DNA of 64,000 nt, taken from assembly GCF_028769735.1 (NCBI RefSeq), contig NC_088195.1:868001-932000 (forward strand), read 5' to 3'. Under the pieces are notes generated by a model. It was not told the DNA's origin. It did no database searches and saw nothing but the letters and a program-made list of their open reading frames with translations. Positions within the stretch are counted from its first letter, which is position 1. Each line of letters starts with the position of its first letter. Origin of the DNA: Zonotrichia leucophrys gambelii (lineage: Eukaryota; Chordata; Aves; Passeriformes; Passerellidae). A program made the position numbers and the translations under genes. Of the stretch, positions 22,701 to 35,256 are shown piece after piece.

Positions 22701-23129
22701 GCTAGTTGGCTTTTTCCTGATGGAAAACGGCATCCACGGAGCTCAGCTCATGTGGTGTGCCCAGGAGGGGCTGGGCCTGATGTGGGAATTGCACAGGCTG
22801 TGCTGAGAGGGGCTCCTGTGGAAGGCAGGTTTGTGGGGAGGGTCTGGCTCAGAGGTTTCCCAGGAATTCCAGAGCTGCCCTCCAACTCCCCAGTGGTTTG
22901 GTGCTCTTGGGATGCCTCGGTGGGAGAGAGGAGGATTGCAGGGAGCACAGAGCAGCTTTCAGGGCTGTTGTTGCTGTGTTCCCATCTCCCCCTCCCCGTG
23001 GCAATCCCCCACGTGTCCCCCCGGCCCAGCAGAGCTGGGTCAGCCCCGTGTCCCTGCGCACGCCTGGTTCCATCTCATCAGCCTGAGCTCAGCCCGCGAT
23101 GGCAGCGAGGCTCACCGCTAAAAATCAAT

Positions 23130-23300
23130 CTTGTATTTCATCCCGAGAGGTCTGCTTCTTATTAGGTCTAATAAATCAGTGAAGTGCCCTTCATTCAGCT
23201 TGTCAATGCAGGACATTGTTTGTGATCAAGAATAAATAAATGTCTCTGCTCTGTCTGCCAGTCGCCATCTAGGTATTATTGTTCCATCACGCTGTTTATG
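23130..23300. other. AT-rich unique island, candidate conserved noncoding element
   Basis: Contains TTATTAGGTCTAATAAATC, GAATAAATAAATGTC and GGTATTATTGTTCCATC. TATTAGGTCTAATA is an inverted repeat. A further unique stretch lies at 23820-24120. Confidence 0.35.
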
Positions 23301-25025
23301 CTGGCTGCAGGAAAAATGCAGTTCCTGCAGCCTTGCCTGCCTTCCCACGGGCTGGGAGGGCTCCTGGGTGGCAGAGGAGAGGGAAAAGCTGAACAGTGAC
23401 GTTGTGCCTGGGTTTCACCCAGCGCTGAGTTGCTCAGTGGTGATAAGGTTTTAATTTGTGTGCTCGGAGGTGTGGGGGTGTTGCAGTGCTGCAGGCAAGG
23501 GGCCAGGTGTGGTTATTTCAGTGCCCTGAGGTGAAGGATGAAGTGTGTGAATGAAATCACCCCCAATTCTCCTGGAAAAGGAGAATTCTCCTATTGTCCT
23601 GGCCACCTGTGACACTGTCCCAGGGCAGCTGCACTGGACGTGGCTTGAATCCATCCCAGGGTCACTGCTCAGTGTGCCTGCAGGATGCCACAGAGAGATG
23701 CACAGTGCTGGCACTCTGTTCATGCTGGGAACACTCTCCTGCCACCTGCAGAACCCCTGAACTCTGTCCTTGCTCCTGCATTTCCCAAGGGACAGCCGTG
23801 AGCCATTGGGCAGCGCCGCCGGAGGAACGCAGAACTTTTAAGTGCCTCGTTACGTCTTGGGACGTGAGAGTTTTATTCAGCTTGGCTGATTTAATTTGTT
23901 CCATTAGTGGGAATAAAGGAGGTCTTTCACAATGAAATATATATGTCCAGACCTGTCCTTAGATGACTTCATTTTATGGGTGCTTATCTCACCCCGGTGA
24001 TTTATCCTTCGTTATCGCCCCCGCCACACTCCAGGAACAACTCGGTTGCATCAGCCTGTGGAGAAGCCAAGAGGACACCAGGCTGTTATTGAGCAGATGA
24101 AAACCATCCATTTGCAGGCGCCTTCCCGAGGATTTGTCTGGTTTTAGCTGCAGGCTGGGGGGTCAGGGGCTCTGCTGGCTCCCTGGCCAATCCATCACCC
24201 TGGGAGCGCAGATCCCATATCCCAGCAGAGGTGGGAGAGGGCAGATGGTTCTTGTCTGGCTGAAGAAGTTGTTTAATTGAAAGGTCTGAGAAGAAAAGTC
24301 TGATTTTTGCCCAGTGGTGTGAAATAAGGGGGTGTTCGTTCAGTACTGGACTTGCTGCTGTGGTTGGAGGAGCTGGGATTTATTTTCTCCCTAAACGAGG
24401 AGAGTAATTCCCCTTTGCTTCATCTGTGCTGAAAAGGGTCCCCAAAATGCCCCACAGTCCCTCACATTTATTATTTTTCATATCCAGAAGTTGGAATCTT
24501 ATTAATTGGAATTTGTGCTGGGGATGGGAAATGGAAGCCAGAGGAGAGCTCTGGGCTGTGTTTGGGGCTGCAGATGGGGCAGAGCTGCCAAGTCCCTCCA
24601 GACTGTGGCTCTGAGCACTCAGCAATGTCCCTGCCACTCTTAACAGCACGAGATTGGCCTCTCTTGTCCCAGCCTCCCTTCCCTGGGCCTGGGATCTGGC
24701 GCCTGCCAGAGCAAGTCATGTCAGAAAAAATCCAGGAGCTGGCAGAGAACTTTATAGCTGCTGGAGAGGGAAGGGCAGGTGTTCAGGAAATGCTGGGGAT
24801 GTGAAATGGAGCCAGGTGAGCTCCAGGGCTGCTTTAATCTCATCTCTTGGCTCGGGAGATGGGGATGACTCTGGGGTTTTATGCAGGTTCAGGCACCTTG
24901 AAAAATCAACTTGAAATTTTGAAGGGCAGCGTTTGGTTCAGCCCTAAATCCAGTGGGGTTAGTGGGGCTGGGAGTGCTGAGCAGCCTTATCCATGAAATC
25001 TATCCTGCCTGGAATCCATCCTGCC

Positions 25026-25260
25026 CCTGGAACCATGGAAGGGCTTGGAAGGGACCTTCAAGGGCTCTGCAATGAGCAGGGACACCTTCAGCCAGAGCAG
25101 GCTGCTCAGCACCCCATCCAAATGGGGTTTTCATCTTGAATTTCACAAATAATTCATCCCCACACCTTCCCTCCAGGAGTAGCCAGAGCAGGCTGCTCAG
25201 CACCCCATCCCAACGAGGTTTTCATCCTGAATTTCACAGATAATTCATCCCCACACCTTC
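25026..25260 (-). repeat. 91-bp tandem duplication containing CR1-derived sequence
   Basis: AGCCAGAGCAGGCTGCTCAG starts at 25090 and again at 25181. Both copies run through GGTTTTCATC and AATTCATCCCCACACCTTC. The preceding GGCTTGGAAGGGACCTTCAA (from about 25041) looks like a CR1 tail in minus orientation, so the duplicated unit is probably CR1 body. Confidence 0.75.
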
Positions 25261-26418
25261 TCCCAGAGGCATTATCTCCCTTATGAGCATCAAGTGAGGC
25301 AGAAGTTATTCCTCCTCCGTTTCACCACGTTTTCATCAGGTTCAGTAATGAGTTTCTACTTGAAATGATCTTGGTGAAAAATATCACGAAGTTCCCAACT
25401 CTTTGGTGGATTCCTGTTGGTTTTGCTGTCCCTGCTCTCCTTGGAGTGAGGAGCTGGAGGAGTTGCTGCTCTGGATTTGGGGGTAGGGCAGCGTCAGACT
25501 CTGCCTTTCCACTCACGAGTCAAGAAGTTCATGCTTTCTTTACTATAAACATATTTTCCTGCAGGCTTTTAAAACCCTCAGAGGTCAAAACAACACAGGT
25601 TTTGGTCCATTTGTAAGATCTTAAATCCCTGGGTGGCAAGAAATACTGTGAGAAGCCCGGGCTAGGTTGCTTCTCTTAAATGCCTCCTCGAGGCAGTAAA
25701 AACAAATGTGGAAACCACAAATGTGTCTGGAGAGAGGGGGGAAATGTGCAGGGAGAGTCCTGGGAGCTGTGAAAAGGTTGGGATTTAGGGATAGTGAGGG
25801 GGTGAGGTGGGATTTGGGGACAATCAGGGGCTGCGGTTTGAGGTGGGGATGGCTGGAGGCTTTCCCTGTGTGCCTGATGATGCTGCCTTCACCATTCCCT
25901 CCATCCTGATGGATTTTACAGCTCCTTGTGGCTGTAAACACCCTCTGGGTGCCCCTTGCTGCAGGGCAGTAAAATCCCGCTTGGTTTGGGGTGGATCCAT
26001 CACGGAGCATCCCCCGGGATTGCAGGTCTGGAGTAAATTTGGAGTAAATTTGGGCTAAATCGTTCTGCAGGGCTCTGGAGGCAAAGGGCAGCAGGCTGTG
26101 ACCCTCTCTGCTTTTCTTCTTTGTGCAGAGCCTTTCACGGCAGCAGCTCGGTGTCGTGGCTGGGAAATAAATAATTGGAATATGTGGAAGGTGCAGGTAC
26201 AGCGGGAGGGAGAGTGGGGAGTCTCAGGGACACACAGGATGCTCTCTGCCCCTCTGTTCCCAGCAGAGCTGCACCTTCTGATTCACAGGGAGTTCAGCTC
26301 AGGGTTGGTAATCCAAAGTGCAAGGAAAGCAAGATAAACACTGACCTTCATGTTAGCAATCAGCTGATGAATATGTTTAAATATTGTATATTTTGGAGCA
26401 CAGCACATCCCAGGGCAT

Positions 26419-26522
26419 GGGGCACGTTTTTGATTATTTGCTCTTGATTTTAAGGGCACGTTTGTGATTATTTGCCCTTGATTTTAAGGGCACATTTTTT
26501 ATTATTTGCCCTTGATTTCAGG
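26419..26522 (+). repeat. 34-bp tandem repeat, three copies
   Basis: GGCACGTTT or GGCACATTT at 26421, 26455 and 26489, each followed by GATTATTTGCCCTTGATTT or a close variant. Confidence 0.85.
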
Positions 26523-27012
26523 GGGGTTTGGCCATGCCAGGGGCTGGGATTGGGCTGATTGCAGCAGCCCCAGAGTGGGCATTGCCAGGGAAATGCAGCA
26601 GAATGGGACCAACAGCACCAAACAGCAGCTCTGGGGAGAAGAAGGCAGCTCAGTGTTTGCTTGGGAAAACAAACAAGTTTCATGTTTTCAAGTGAGCCTG
26701 GCTGGTTCAGAGCTGTGATCAGAGGCAGCACAGCCCAGGTCCAGCAGGAGCTCTGCTGTTCCTCCAGGAGCATTAAAGAGCAGCCCCTGCCTGCTGGAAA
26801 TTGTTGATAAAGCTCTCTTTTTTAGAGTCATTTCTGCTTCTCCAGCACAAATGTACTATTTCTTGTTTGGATGTGTTGCTTTCTTCATTCACTTTTATTA
26901 TTGGGGACATTTACATGAAAACAGCTTTTTTTTTAATATTTTTTTTTTGCTCTCGCAGCACATTTCCCAATTGCAGCTGCAATTCCTGCATGGAAGGAGA
27001 AACCCACCTTCC

Positions 27013-27162
27013 ATGGGAATGGGAATGGGGAAATGGGAATGGGGATGGGGATGGAAGTGGGGATGGGAATGGGGATGGGGAATGGGGAATTGAGATGGGG
27101 ATGGGGGATGGGGATGGGGATGGGGATGGGGATGGGGATGGGGATGGGGAATGGGAATGGGG
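27013..27162 (+). repeat. (GGGGAT)n hexanucleotide array
   Basis: GGGGAT and GGGAAT hexamers, pure for about 50 bp near 27107-27150. Confidence 0.95.
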
Positions 27163-28063
27163 CACTGAGCAAGGCTGGCCCTCACCCCACAAAGGCTCTG
27201 TGTTAATGGGGACACAGTAAATGTCCTCAGCTCCCAGATTATTCCTTCATTAGGAAATTAAATCCTCTCTGCTGCACGGGATGCTGCTGTCAGTGAGGCT
27301 GCTGCTGTTTCTCTCTGCACAATAAAGGAGGGGGCTGCAGGGCTGGGGGGGCTGCAGGGACGGGCACATCCCCTCTGGGATGGCCCCAAAGCCCCTGGCC
27401 TGGGGAGGAGCTGGGTGGGCTCACAGTGCCAGGGCCAGCAGCCGCTCTTTGGCCACCCCACATCCCCCATCCCAGCAGGGAGGGGTCCCAGGGCCCCTCT
27501 GCCACCCCCAGCCAGGCTGGGCCATGCCAGGGTGTGCAGCATTTTCAGGAGCTGCAGAAAAAGCTGAAACTGTGCAGTCATGGAAGCAGACAGATCAGGG
27601 AAGAGCTGAGCAACTAAAATTAGCAGGAGTGCCCCAGGCAGAGGCCACCTGGGGCTCTGTTTCGTTTCGCTCTCAACTTTCATCTCTTTTATTTATAATT
27701 TGTGGCTGATTGATTTTTACCTTTTTTTTAAAGCTGTTTTTTTTTTTCCTTCCCTCCTTTGAAAGCGAGGAGCTTTGCTGGCTCATGATGAGCAATTCCT
27801 GCACTCCCAAGGGTGGCACGGCCCCCTCTGCCCCAGTTCTGCCTCCCCTGAGCACTGGGAGCACTGGGAGCAGTGCTGGGCCAGCCCCAGACCCACCCTG
27901 GACCAGGTTTCCTCCTCTCCAGCCTTTCCTTGGCTGCTCTTTGTGCTCAGCCCCAGCCTGTAGCAGGTTTTGGACCTGGAGGGCTCCCATGGTGATTTCA
28001 GATGTGTTTTCAGAGACTGTGGGTGCCCCTGGATCTCTGGCAATGCCCAAGGCCAGGCTGGGC

Positions 28064-28150
28064 AGGGCTGGGAGGGGGGATCATGGAGGGGGTCCCTGGG
28101 CATGGAATGAGAGGAGATTTGGGGTCCCTTCCACCTCAGGCCATTCTCTG
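28064..28150 (+). mobile_element. Decayed CR1 tail
   Basis: TTTGGGGTCCCTTCCACCTC then AGGCCATTCT matches the CR1 end weakly. A CCCCATCCTCC-type minisatellite follows at 28150-28222. Confidence 0.45.
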
Positions 28151-28917
28151 GCTCCCCTTCCCCATCCTCCTCTCCCCATCCTCCCTTTCCTCATCCTCCC
28201 TTCCCCATCCTCCCTCTCTCCACCCAACTCTGACACTTTGCAGAGGGATTAAAGCCCCAAGAGCAGGATCCTGGTGATTTGGCCTGGTTCTTCCCTTTGG
28301 AGAACCTTTTCCCTCCATTGTCCAGCAGATAAATCTGCTTTCAGCTGATCCCTGTGTGTGCTGGGAATGGGAATGGGAGGAGCAGGAGCAGCCCCTGTGC
28401 TGATCCCCCTGCCCAGGTGGGACCACCAGCACGGGCTGGGGGCCAGAGCTCTCTGTTATTCTACCTCTTTGTTATTCTTCAACACAAATTAAATTGGAGA
28501 TATTCACCTCAACAAGGAGAGGAGTTTTTGTTATTTTTTCCCTGATTTTCCACTCTTTCCCTCCCTCCCTCCCCAGCTTTCCCAGAGGATTGTTGGCAGC
28601 AGCCTGTGCAGGCCAGGAGGGCGCCTGGCAGGGGCTCACAGAGGGGATTGCATTGCAGCACACAAATCCCTGCACTCTGGGAGCTGCTTCTCTCCTGCCA
28701 GGTGGCACCGGGCCCCGAGTGCTGCCCGTCCCTGTCCCCTGCAGTGACCCTGGTGGCTCCGGGCTGGCCATGCCCAGGCTCCTGGCACTGCCCTCGGCTG
28801 TCCTTGGGGTGCTCAGGATGCAAAGAAAGGGATTTCTTTAAAAGCTCTGCCAGCACTGCCTGGCTTTGCCTTGGCACATCCCTGTGCCCTCCAGCCTGGC
28901 TGTCCCCAGCTCTGCTC

Positions 28918-29176
28918 CATGCCGGGGTGGCACTGCCAGGGTGGCACAGCCAGGGTGGCACTGATGGCACTGGCAGCCCTGGTGTCACTGCCTGGCCTCA
29001 CTGGTGGCACTGGCAGCCCTGGTGGCACAGCCAGGGTGGCACTGATGGCACTGGCAGCCCTGGTGGCACTGGTAGCTCTGGCAGCTCTGGCAGCACTGGC
29101 AGTACTGGTGTCACTGCCTGGCCTCACTGGTGGCACTGGCAGCCCTGGTGGCACTGGCAGCCCTGGTGGCAGCTGG
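28918..29176 (+). repeat. GGTGGCACT-type minisatellite with higher-order structure
   Basis: 12-bp units such as GGTGGCACTGGC and AGCCCTGGTGGC. A longer block from GTGTCACTGCCTGGCCTCAC appears twice, about 120 bp apart. Confidence 0.9.
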
Positions 29177-29950
29177 GGCAGGGGGATCAGAGCCCAGCCC
29201 AGCTGTGCTGGCCCAGCTGAGCTGGGTTTAGTGCTCTGACCCCCCCCCAGCCATTGCTGCAGATTTTCCCAGGGCTCAGGTTGATAATGAAGGGATTAAT
29301 TTAATTCCCCCGGCCCTCCTGCAGCTGCTGCTCATCTGGGGCTGCTGTCACTGCTGAGCTTCAGGGCTGGAGCCCAGGAGATGCTGGGGCTGTGCCAGGG
29401 ATGGGGCTGAGGGGCAGCCCTGGCACTGCCCTGCCTGGACAGGAGTAAACCCCAGCAAAGGCTGGCACCCCAAAGAGAGCTGGAAATGGTTTGGCTTCAA
29501 AGTGCAAAATCACCTTCCAGCAGTGCCAGTGCAGGGCTCCAGCCCAGCCCTGGGCTCGGGGGGCTCTGAGTGATGCCCAAGAGTGGCACAGCTCCTCTGT
29601 GTGTCCGTGTGTCTGTCCCTGTCCCAGGGAGGGAGGCAGAGCCATCCCTGGTGCTGGGGACAGGGGACAGTGAGGGGACGTGGCTGGAGCTGGTCACACA
29701 CTGGCATTGCTGCCTGCAGCTCCCCTGCCTCCCAGCAGCTCCTGCCTGTGGGTGGCTGCAGCTTTTCTCCCTCTCTTCTATCCCAAACCTGTTTCACATT
29801 AAAAACAAACGCTGCTGCAGATCAGTTTGTCAGTCACTCCAGACATAATCTCCCAAAATAATCTTTTACCAGCCCTCTCCTCCCCCAGGATGGGCAATAA
29901 TTGTTTCAAGACATGTCAGCCTTTGTTTGAAAGTGAGCTTTGTGTTGGAA

Positions 29951-30198
29951 AAGGAAAGGAAAGGAAAGGAAAGGAAAGGAAAGGAAAGGAAAGGAAAGGA
30001 AAGGAAAGGAAAGGAAAGGAAAGGAAAGGAAAGGAAAGGAAAGGAAAGGAAAGGAAAGGAAAGGAAAGGAAAGGAAAGGAAAGGAAAGGAAAGGAAAGGA
30101 AAGGAAAGGAAAGGAAAGGAAAGGAAAGGAAAGGAAAGGAAAGGAAAGGAAAGGAAAGGAAAGGAAAGGAAAGGAAAGGAAAGGAAAGGAAAGGAAAG
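29951..30198 (+). repeat. Uninterrupted (AAAGG)n tract, about 50 units
   Basis: About 248 bp of perfect AAGGA pentamers with no interruption that I can see. All purine on this strand. Confidence 0.98.
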
Positions 30199-31319
30199 CT
30201 GAGCAAGGACTGCAGGGAGAGGTGGCTGGGGAGGGAGGAGAGGGTGATGTGGCAGCCCTGAGGTGCTGGGGACAATTTTCTGCTGGGCTGGTGACCCTGG
30301 GTGTGCTCAGGGGAGCTCCAAACCCTGCAGCACCTTGGGCAGAGCAGAGGGATCTGCTTTCCCTTGCTCCTGTCTAAACAGCAAATCTGGGTTGTGCTGT
30401 TCTCACCTGGCCGTGCTGTTCTCACCTGGCCGTGCTGTTCCTGCTGCCCTGCTGGTGGAAGGGAGGCTGGCAGAGCTGGGCATTGGCCACCCCTGCCAGC
30501 AGGAATTGCTTTGTGGGCTCTCCTGGCAGCCCCAGCATCTGGGACACGCTGGTGCACAAGCGTGGTGACAGCTTATCAGGGAATTGTGGTTTGGATTACA
30601 GCAAAATCCCAGGATGAGCAAATCCCTGCCTGATGTGGAGGGCTCTGGCAGCCTGGCTGGGGTTCCTGACAGGGAAATGGAGCTGCCAGAAGTTTCGTGT
30701 GCCCTCTGGGAACTTTCTCCCAGCTCCCATCCCGTTAGGAGAGCAAAGTGAAAACACTGCACTGCTCCCTCCCTCCTTATTTCTGGGCCTCCCTGCATTT
30801 GGATTTTCCATTTCTTGCCTCTCCTGGTGGTGCTGCTCAGTGCTGGGATGGTCCAGACAATGATTTCCCTTGCCCAGGCACTGCTGAAGCTCTTTGTGTG
30901 CCTGGGCTGGGGTGGAGAACCCCAAGAGGAGCAGGCAGACCCCATCCCACCCATCCCACCTTGCCGGGCTCTGCTCTCCCTGCCCTGCATTATTCAGAGC
31001 CGTGAGGGGATGTGATTTGCATTCCTTGCAGCACCGTGGGATCTCTGATCCCCTCTGGGGGGAGATTACACGAGATTGCAGCGAGGCTGGCAGGGAAATT
31101 GCTCCAAATTGCAGCTCTCATGGCAAGGACGTGGCTGTGCACAGAGCTGCTCCCGGGAAGGGAGGGAGCAGAGAGGGACAGGGTGGGACAGGGGGCTCTG
31201 GCACCCAGGGACCCTCAGGGGATGCTGCTCCATCAGGGGAGCTGGTCTGAGCAGGGGGGGCTGCAATGGGCCCAGTGCTGCTGGGTCAGTCTGGGGGCAG
31301 GGTCAACATTGGGGCTCCC

Positions 31320-31455
31320 CATCCCTGCAGGGGCTCAGGGCCAGCCTGGATGGGCCCTGGGGAGCCTGAGATGGTCCCCACTATGGCAGGGGGGTTGGGA
31401 TGAGGTGATCTTTGGGGTCCCTTCCAGCCCAAACCATTCTGGGCTCTGTGAGGTG
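31320..31455 (+). mobile_element. CR1 3' tail fragment
   Basis: GGGCCAGCCTGGATGGGC, then GGCAGGGGGGTTGGGATGAG, then TTCCAGCCCAAACCATTCTG, the normal order of a CR1 3' end. Confidence 0.85.
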
Positions 31456-32003
31456 TGCCAAAGAGACTTTGCTGTAGATGCAGGCTGTGTTATCTGGCTT
31501 TTAGGCAGACACTGGAGAAGCTTTTGTGTGAATGAGAACTGTGCTGCAGCTCCTGACCCCAGCACGGCCCCAGATCTCTGCTCTGAGGAGCACGGGCAGC
31601 CCAGGAGCCCCAGGCTCTGAGGGATGGAGCTGGAGCCACGCGGTGCCTTTGGCGGCAGCCCGGATCAATGGGGAAGGCTCTGCCCCCTCGCTGTGCAAAA
31701 CATCCAGAGCAAATGGAGAGTGACAGCAAAGGGGTCAGCGCTCTGGGTCAGCACTGAGGTGCTGGAGGAGATAATCAGACCCTTTTCCTTCCAGTTCAGT
31801 GCCTGCCAAAAACACCGGAGTGCCTCACAAAAGTGCAGGGGGCAGCCAAGCGTGAGCACTCAGAGAGGCCAGCACGGGAGGAGCTGCTGTCCCCACCCCA
31901 GTGACACCACGAGCAGCTCAGCCCCCTCATTCTGCTCTGCGCCAGGGGCTGGTGATGATCTGGGCTTTGTGAGTCAGGGCGTGAAGTGTGAGCCTGGCCC
32001 CGC

Positions 32004-32426
32004 ATCACCTGGGAGGTGACAAACTTCTCCGGGATGCTCTGGGAAGTGTTATGTGCTCCCTTCTTAGGATGTTTTGGGAAGTGTTTTGTCTTCCCTTCTC
32101 TGGGATGTTTTGGGAAGTGTTTTGTGCTCCCTGGCGGCTCAGGGTTACCTGGGAGGTGACAAACTTCACTGGGATGCTTTGGGAAGTGTTTTGTGCTCCC
32201 TTCTCAGGGTGATTTGGGAAATGTTTTGTGCTCCCTTCTCAGGGTGATTTGGGAAGTGTTTTGTGCTCCCTTCTCAGGGTGATTTGGGAAATGTTTTGTG
32301 CTCCCTTCTCAGGGTGATTTGGGAAGTGTTTTGTGCTCCCTTCTCAGGGTGATTTGGGAAATGTTTTGTGCTCTGTTTTGTGCTCCCTTCTCTGGGATGC
32401 TCTCAGAAGTGTTTTGTGCTCCCTGG
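32004..32426 (+). repeat. Minisatellite with 35-bp units nested in a 140-bp unit
   Basis: GTGTTTTGTGCTCCCTTCTC recurs with an exact 35-bp period in the middle (CTCAGGGTG at 32238 and 32273). ACCTGGGAGGTGACAAACTT occurs at 32007 and 32147, 140 bp apart, marking an older, larger unit. Confidence 0.9.
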
Positions 32427-33289
32427 GGCTCAGGGCAGGTGGAAGCAGCCAGCCTGGATTAGCACTGCTGTTAATAGACCTTGAGAGCATCTCTGCTCCC
32501 TATGGGGCTGGGCAAAGCCATCAAATGAGGTGATTTAGGAAGGCCAGACCCCACTAACCCTACTCTAAGGGGTTTCTCTCCTGAGCTTTCCCAAAGAACA
32601 TTTTGGAGTTTGCTGCTGTTTAGTCCAAATCTCCCTCCCCAAACAAATCTTTGGTGCTGATTCCATCTCCAAAAGGCTCCCTGCCAGGGATATTTTGACA
32701 GAAAGTGTGATAAAATATAACACAGCAGACACCATCCCCCTTACAATTTATAAGGAATTTTGTAACCTGAGGGGATTCATTCTATATCATGTTACAACAC
32801 ATAGTATGGATCCTGTCCTGCTGCTTGCTGTTCCTTTGCACACATAATGAACAAATCTGCTTGTATCTGAGAAATTCTCGTGGCTGGGTTTGAGCTAATC
32901 AAGTTCTCATCTCCCCTCACTTTGTCCCCAGATGATCTCACAGTTATCCCGACTTTCTCAAAAGCACAAAATAAAACACTTTCTGTGAGAGCTGCAATTG
33001 CTTTTGACAACTCAATGGCTCTCTGGAATTTGGGAAAACACAAAAAAAAAAAAACCAAAAACCCCTCCCAGGCTCCTCAGTTCTGCTCCAGCTCCTTTCT
33101 CCATCTCTTCCCTGTCATTTACACCCGTGGAGTGGGAGGGAATGGTGGGAGTGAGATGCTGCTTTAGGAGCTGGCGATAGGTGGGGTTTGGAGGCACGCA
33201 GGCGATTCAGCAGGGATAATCAATGGGATTTGGGCATTTTGGGGAATCTGTCTGTGCTGCTCCACGGGCATTTGCGCAAATGCTCAACA

Positions 33290-34200
33290 GCTTGAGACGG
33301 GAGATTTGTTCCCCGCTCCCTCTCCCTGTCAGCTTTTATTTGCCTTCTGTTGCCCTCCCGCACAATCCATAAGCCCTCCTCTTTTGCATGATTGTCTCCA
33401 TTTGCATTTCCAGCAGATCCACTGACATTTGGCTGGACTCTGGGTGAAACACTCCTTGAAATTAGCCCGCACGTTGAGTTTGTTCTGGGAAGATAAGAAG
33501 GGAAGTGGCAGGGGGGCCTGGGGGGGAATTACACATGTGAAACTGCACTGGGAAAAGGAGCACCAACAGCCAGACTGCAGGCCAGCAATATTTCTCTGGG
33601 ATTTGTTTGGGAAGCAGAATTTGTCACCGTGGGCAATGGACTCGTCTCCCTCACCCCAGTGGCTCCCAATCCCAGCACAAACCCGCCTGAGGAAGCCAAA
33701 GGATAAATTGTCTGCTCGCCTGCTCTGGAGCTGCTCTGTAGTGCTGGCAATGTGAGACTGAGGAGGAATTTTAATTTCATGCTGTGTAAGAAGAGCGCAT
33801 GCAAGAGTAGCAGCCGTATGGATTTTCATATGAATAGAGTACAGTGCTCGTGACAGGGCAGCAGTGTTGTCCCGCAGGTTTGCATTCTTCTCCTTTCTTT
33901 GCCGTTCTCACATTCCCCTCGCCGTCCACCCATCCCTGCACTTGCTGAAATGGAAAGTATGTCCCTGCCAGATGGGTGCACAAAGTGACGCGCCTGTTTC
34001 TCAGTTAGATGGCAATTGGCTTCAGAGACCTTTTGTTGCTTTAATTTCTGTGCAATCCAAGTGCGAGTCTGTTTTGCTTGAGAGGGAACATTTTTTAGCC
34101 TGGTGCCTCTCTTGCTCAGCTTTGCGGGGATCTAAGCACGAGCGCTTTGCAGACAGTGGAGCCCATTAATGCTGCTCTGTCTCTAAAATACCAGGACTTG
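33290..34200. other. Long unique block, candidate conserved noncoding region
   Basis: About 900 bp without tandem repeats or TE tails, with features such as TTTTGCATGATTGTCTCC, TTTGCATTTCC, GTCAGATGG-like and GGATTTTCATATGAATAG. A second unique block lies at 34330-34640. Regulatory function is speculative. Confidence 0.3.
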
Positions 34201-35035
34201 AATCACTCGCTTGGAGGGGGAAGGCAGGTCCTGGGAATGATTGATCCGCAGGGATGGGTTGTGTGGGGCTGGACTGGGCGCTTCTCACCCCTTTCTCCTT
34301 CCTGGTGATCTCTCCAGTCCTCACCCAAGAGCTGAAGTCACCTCAGCAGCAAAGAATTTGGTTTGTAAAACGTGTCACGCTTTGTTCGGGGGAGGTTCTG
34401 TTTTATTTGATTTTTAAAATTTGCGTGTGTTTGTTAGGGAAGGAGCCTGTAGTGATTTTTTTCTTGGGGCTGCTGATCTAATACATTCTGCACAGCCATA
34501 AAATATGCTTTAGATAAACTTCTCCTCCTAACATCTGCGAGGAGCAGTGCTCTGCTCGTTTCCATGCTAAAGCGCTCGTTAGCGCGCCGGCACATCCCGG
34601 GCACGTCTGTCAAACCCAATCAGTTTTGCCAGGTAGGGCAGGTGGATAAATCTGTCTGCCTGCACACGCTGCTCTTTCTGATAGCCCTGCATGGGAGGAA
34701 GAGGCATGAATGGGGGAAATCCTTTTCCAGGCTGCTGGGGAGGTGTGTGCACGCGGCGGGAGACGAGCGCAGGAATCGCCGGATTGCCGGAGCCTGGACG
34801 CTGGGCTGGGGAAGGGTTTGCAGCAATGCAAGTGCTTTTCTCTCCCAGCCTCGTCTGTCCCTGTGACAGCTGCTGGCAGCACGCTGAGCTGCAGCCCAGC
34901 AGGGCTGGATCTGGCTCTGAGCATTCCCTGCCAGCCAGCGGGAAGGACAGAGAAACCCGGCGGCGTCTCCAGATGGACCTGCCTGGCCATCATCCTTCAC
35001 TGGGCTGGGCACGGCCCCAGCACTGCCTCAGTGGC

Positions 35036-35256
35036 CCTGGATAGGGTGGATATTGGGAGAAGTTTCTTCACTGGAACAGTGGTCAGACATTGGAGCGGCT
35101 CCCCAGGGCAGTGGTGGAGTCACCACCCCTGGAAGTGCTCACAAAAGGGACAGAGGTGGCACTGGGACATGGTTTGGTGGCACCAGCTGAAGGCTGGGCT
35201 TGATGATCCTGGAGGTGCTTCCCCGCCTGAAGGATTCTGTGTTCCACAGGAGGGGG
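35036..35256 (+). mobile_element. CR1 3'-end fragment of a second subfamily
   Basis: GGAGAAGTTTCTTCACTGGA, GGTGGAGTCACCACCCCTGG, GACATGGTTTGGTGGC and TTGATGATCCTGGAGGTGCT follow the order seen in CR1 ends with a GAGTCACC motif. It ends near GATTCTGTG. Confidence 0.85.

Noticed and set aside
29827..30261. Lys/Glu/Arg/Gly repeat protein and its Phe/Leu/Ser/Pro antisense
   Set aside because: Translation of the AAAGG pentamer tract in both directions.
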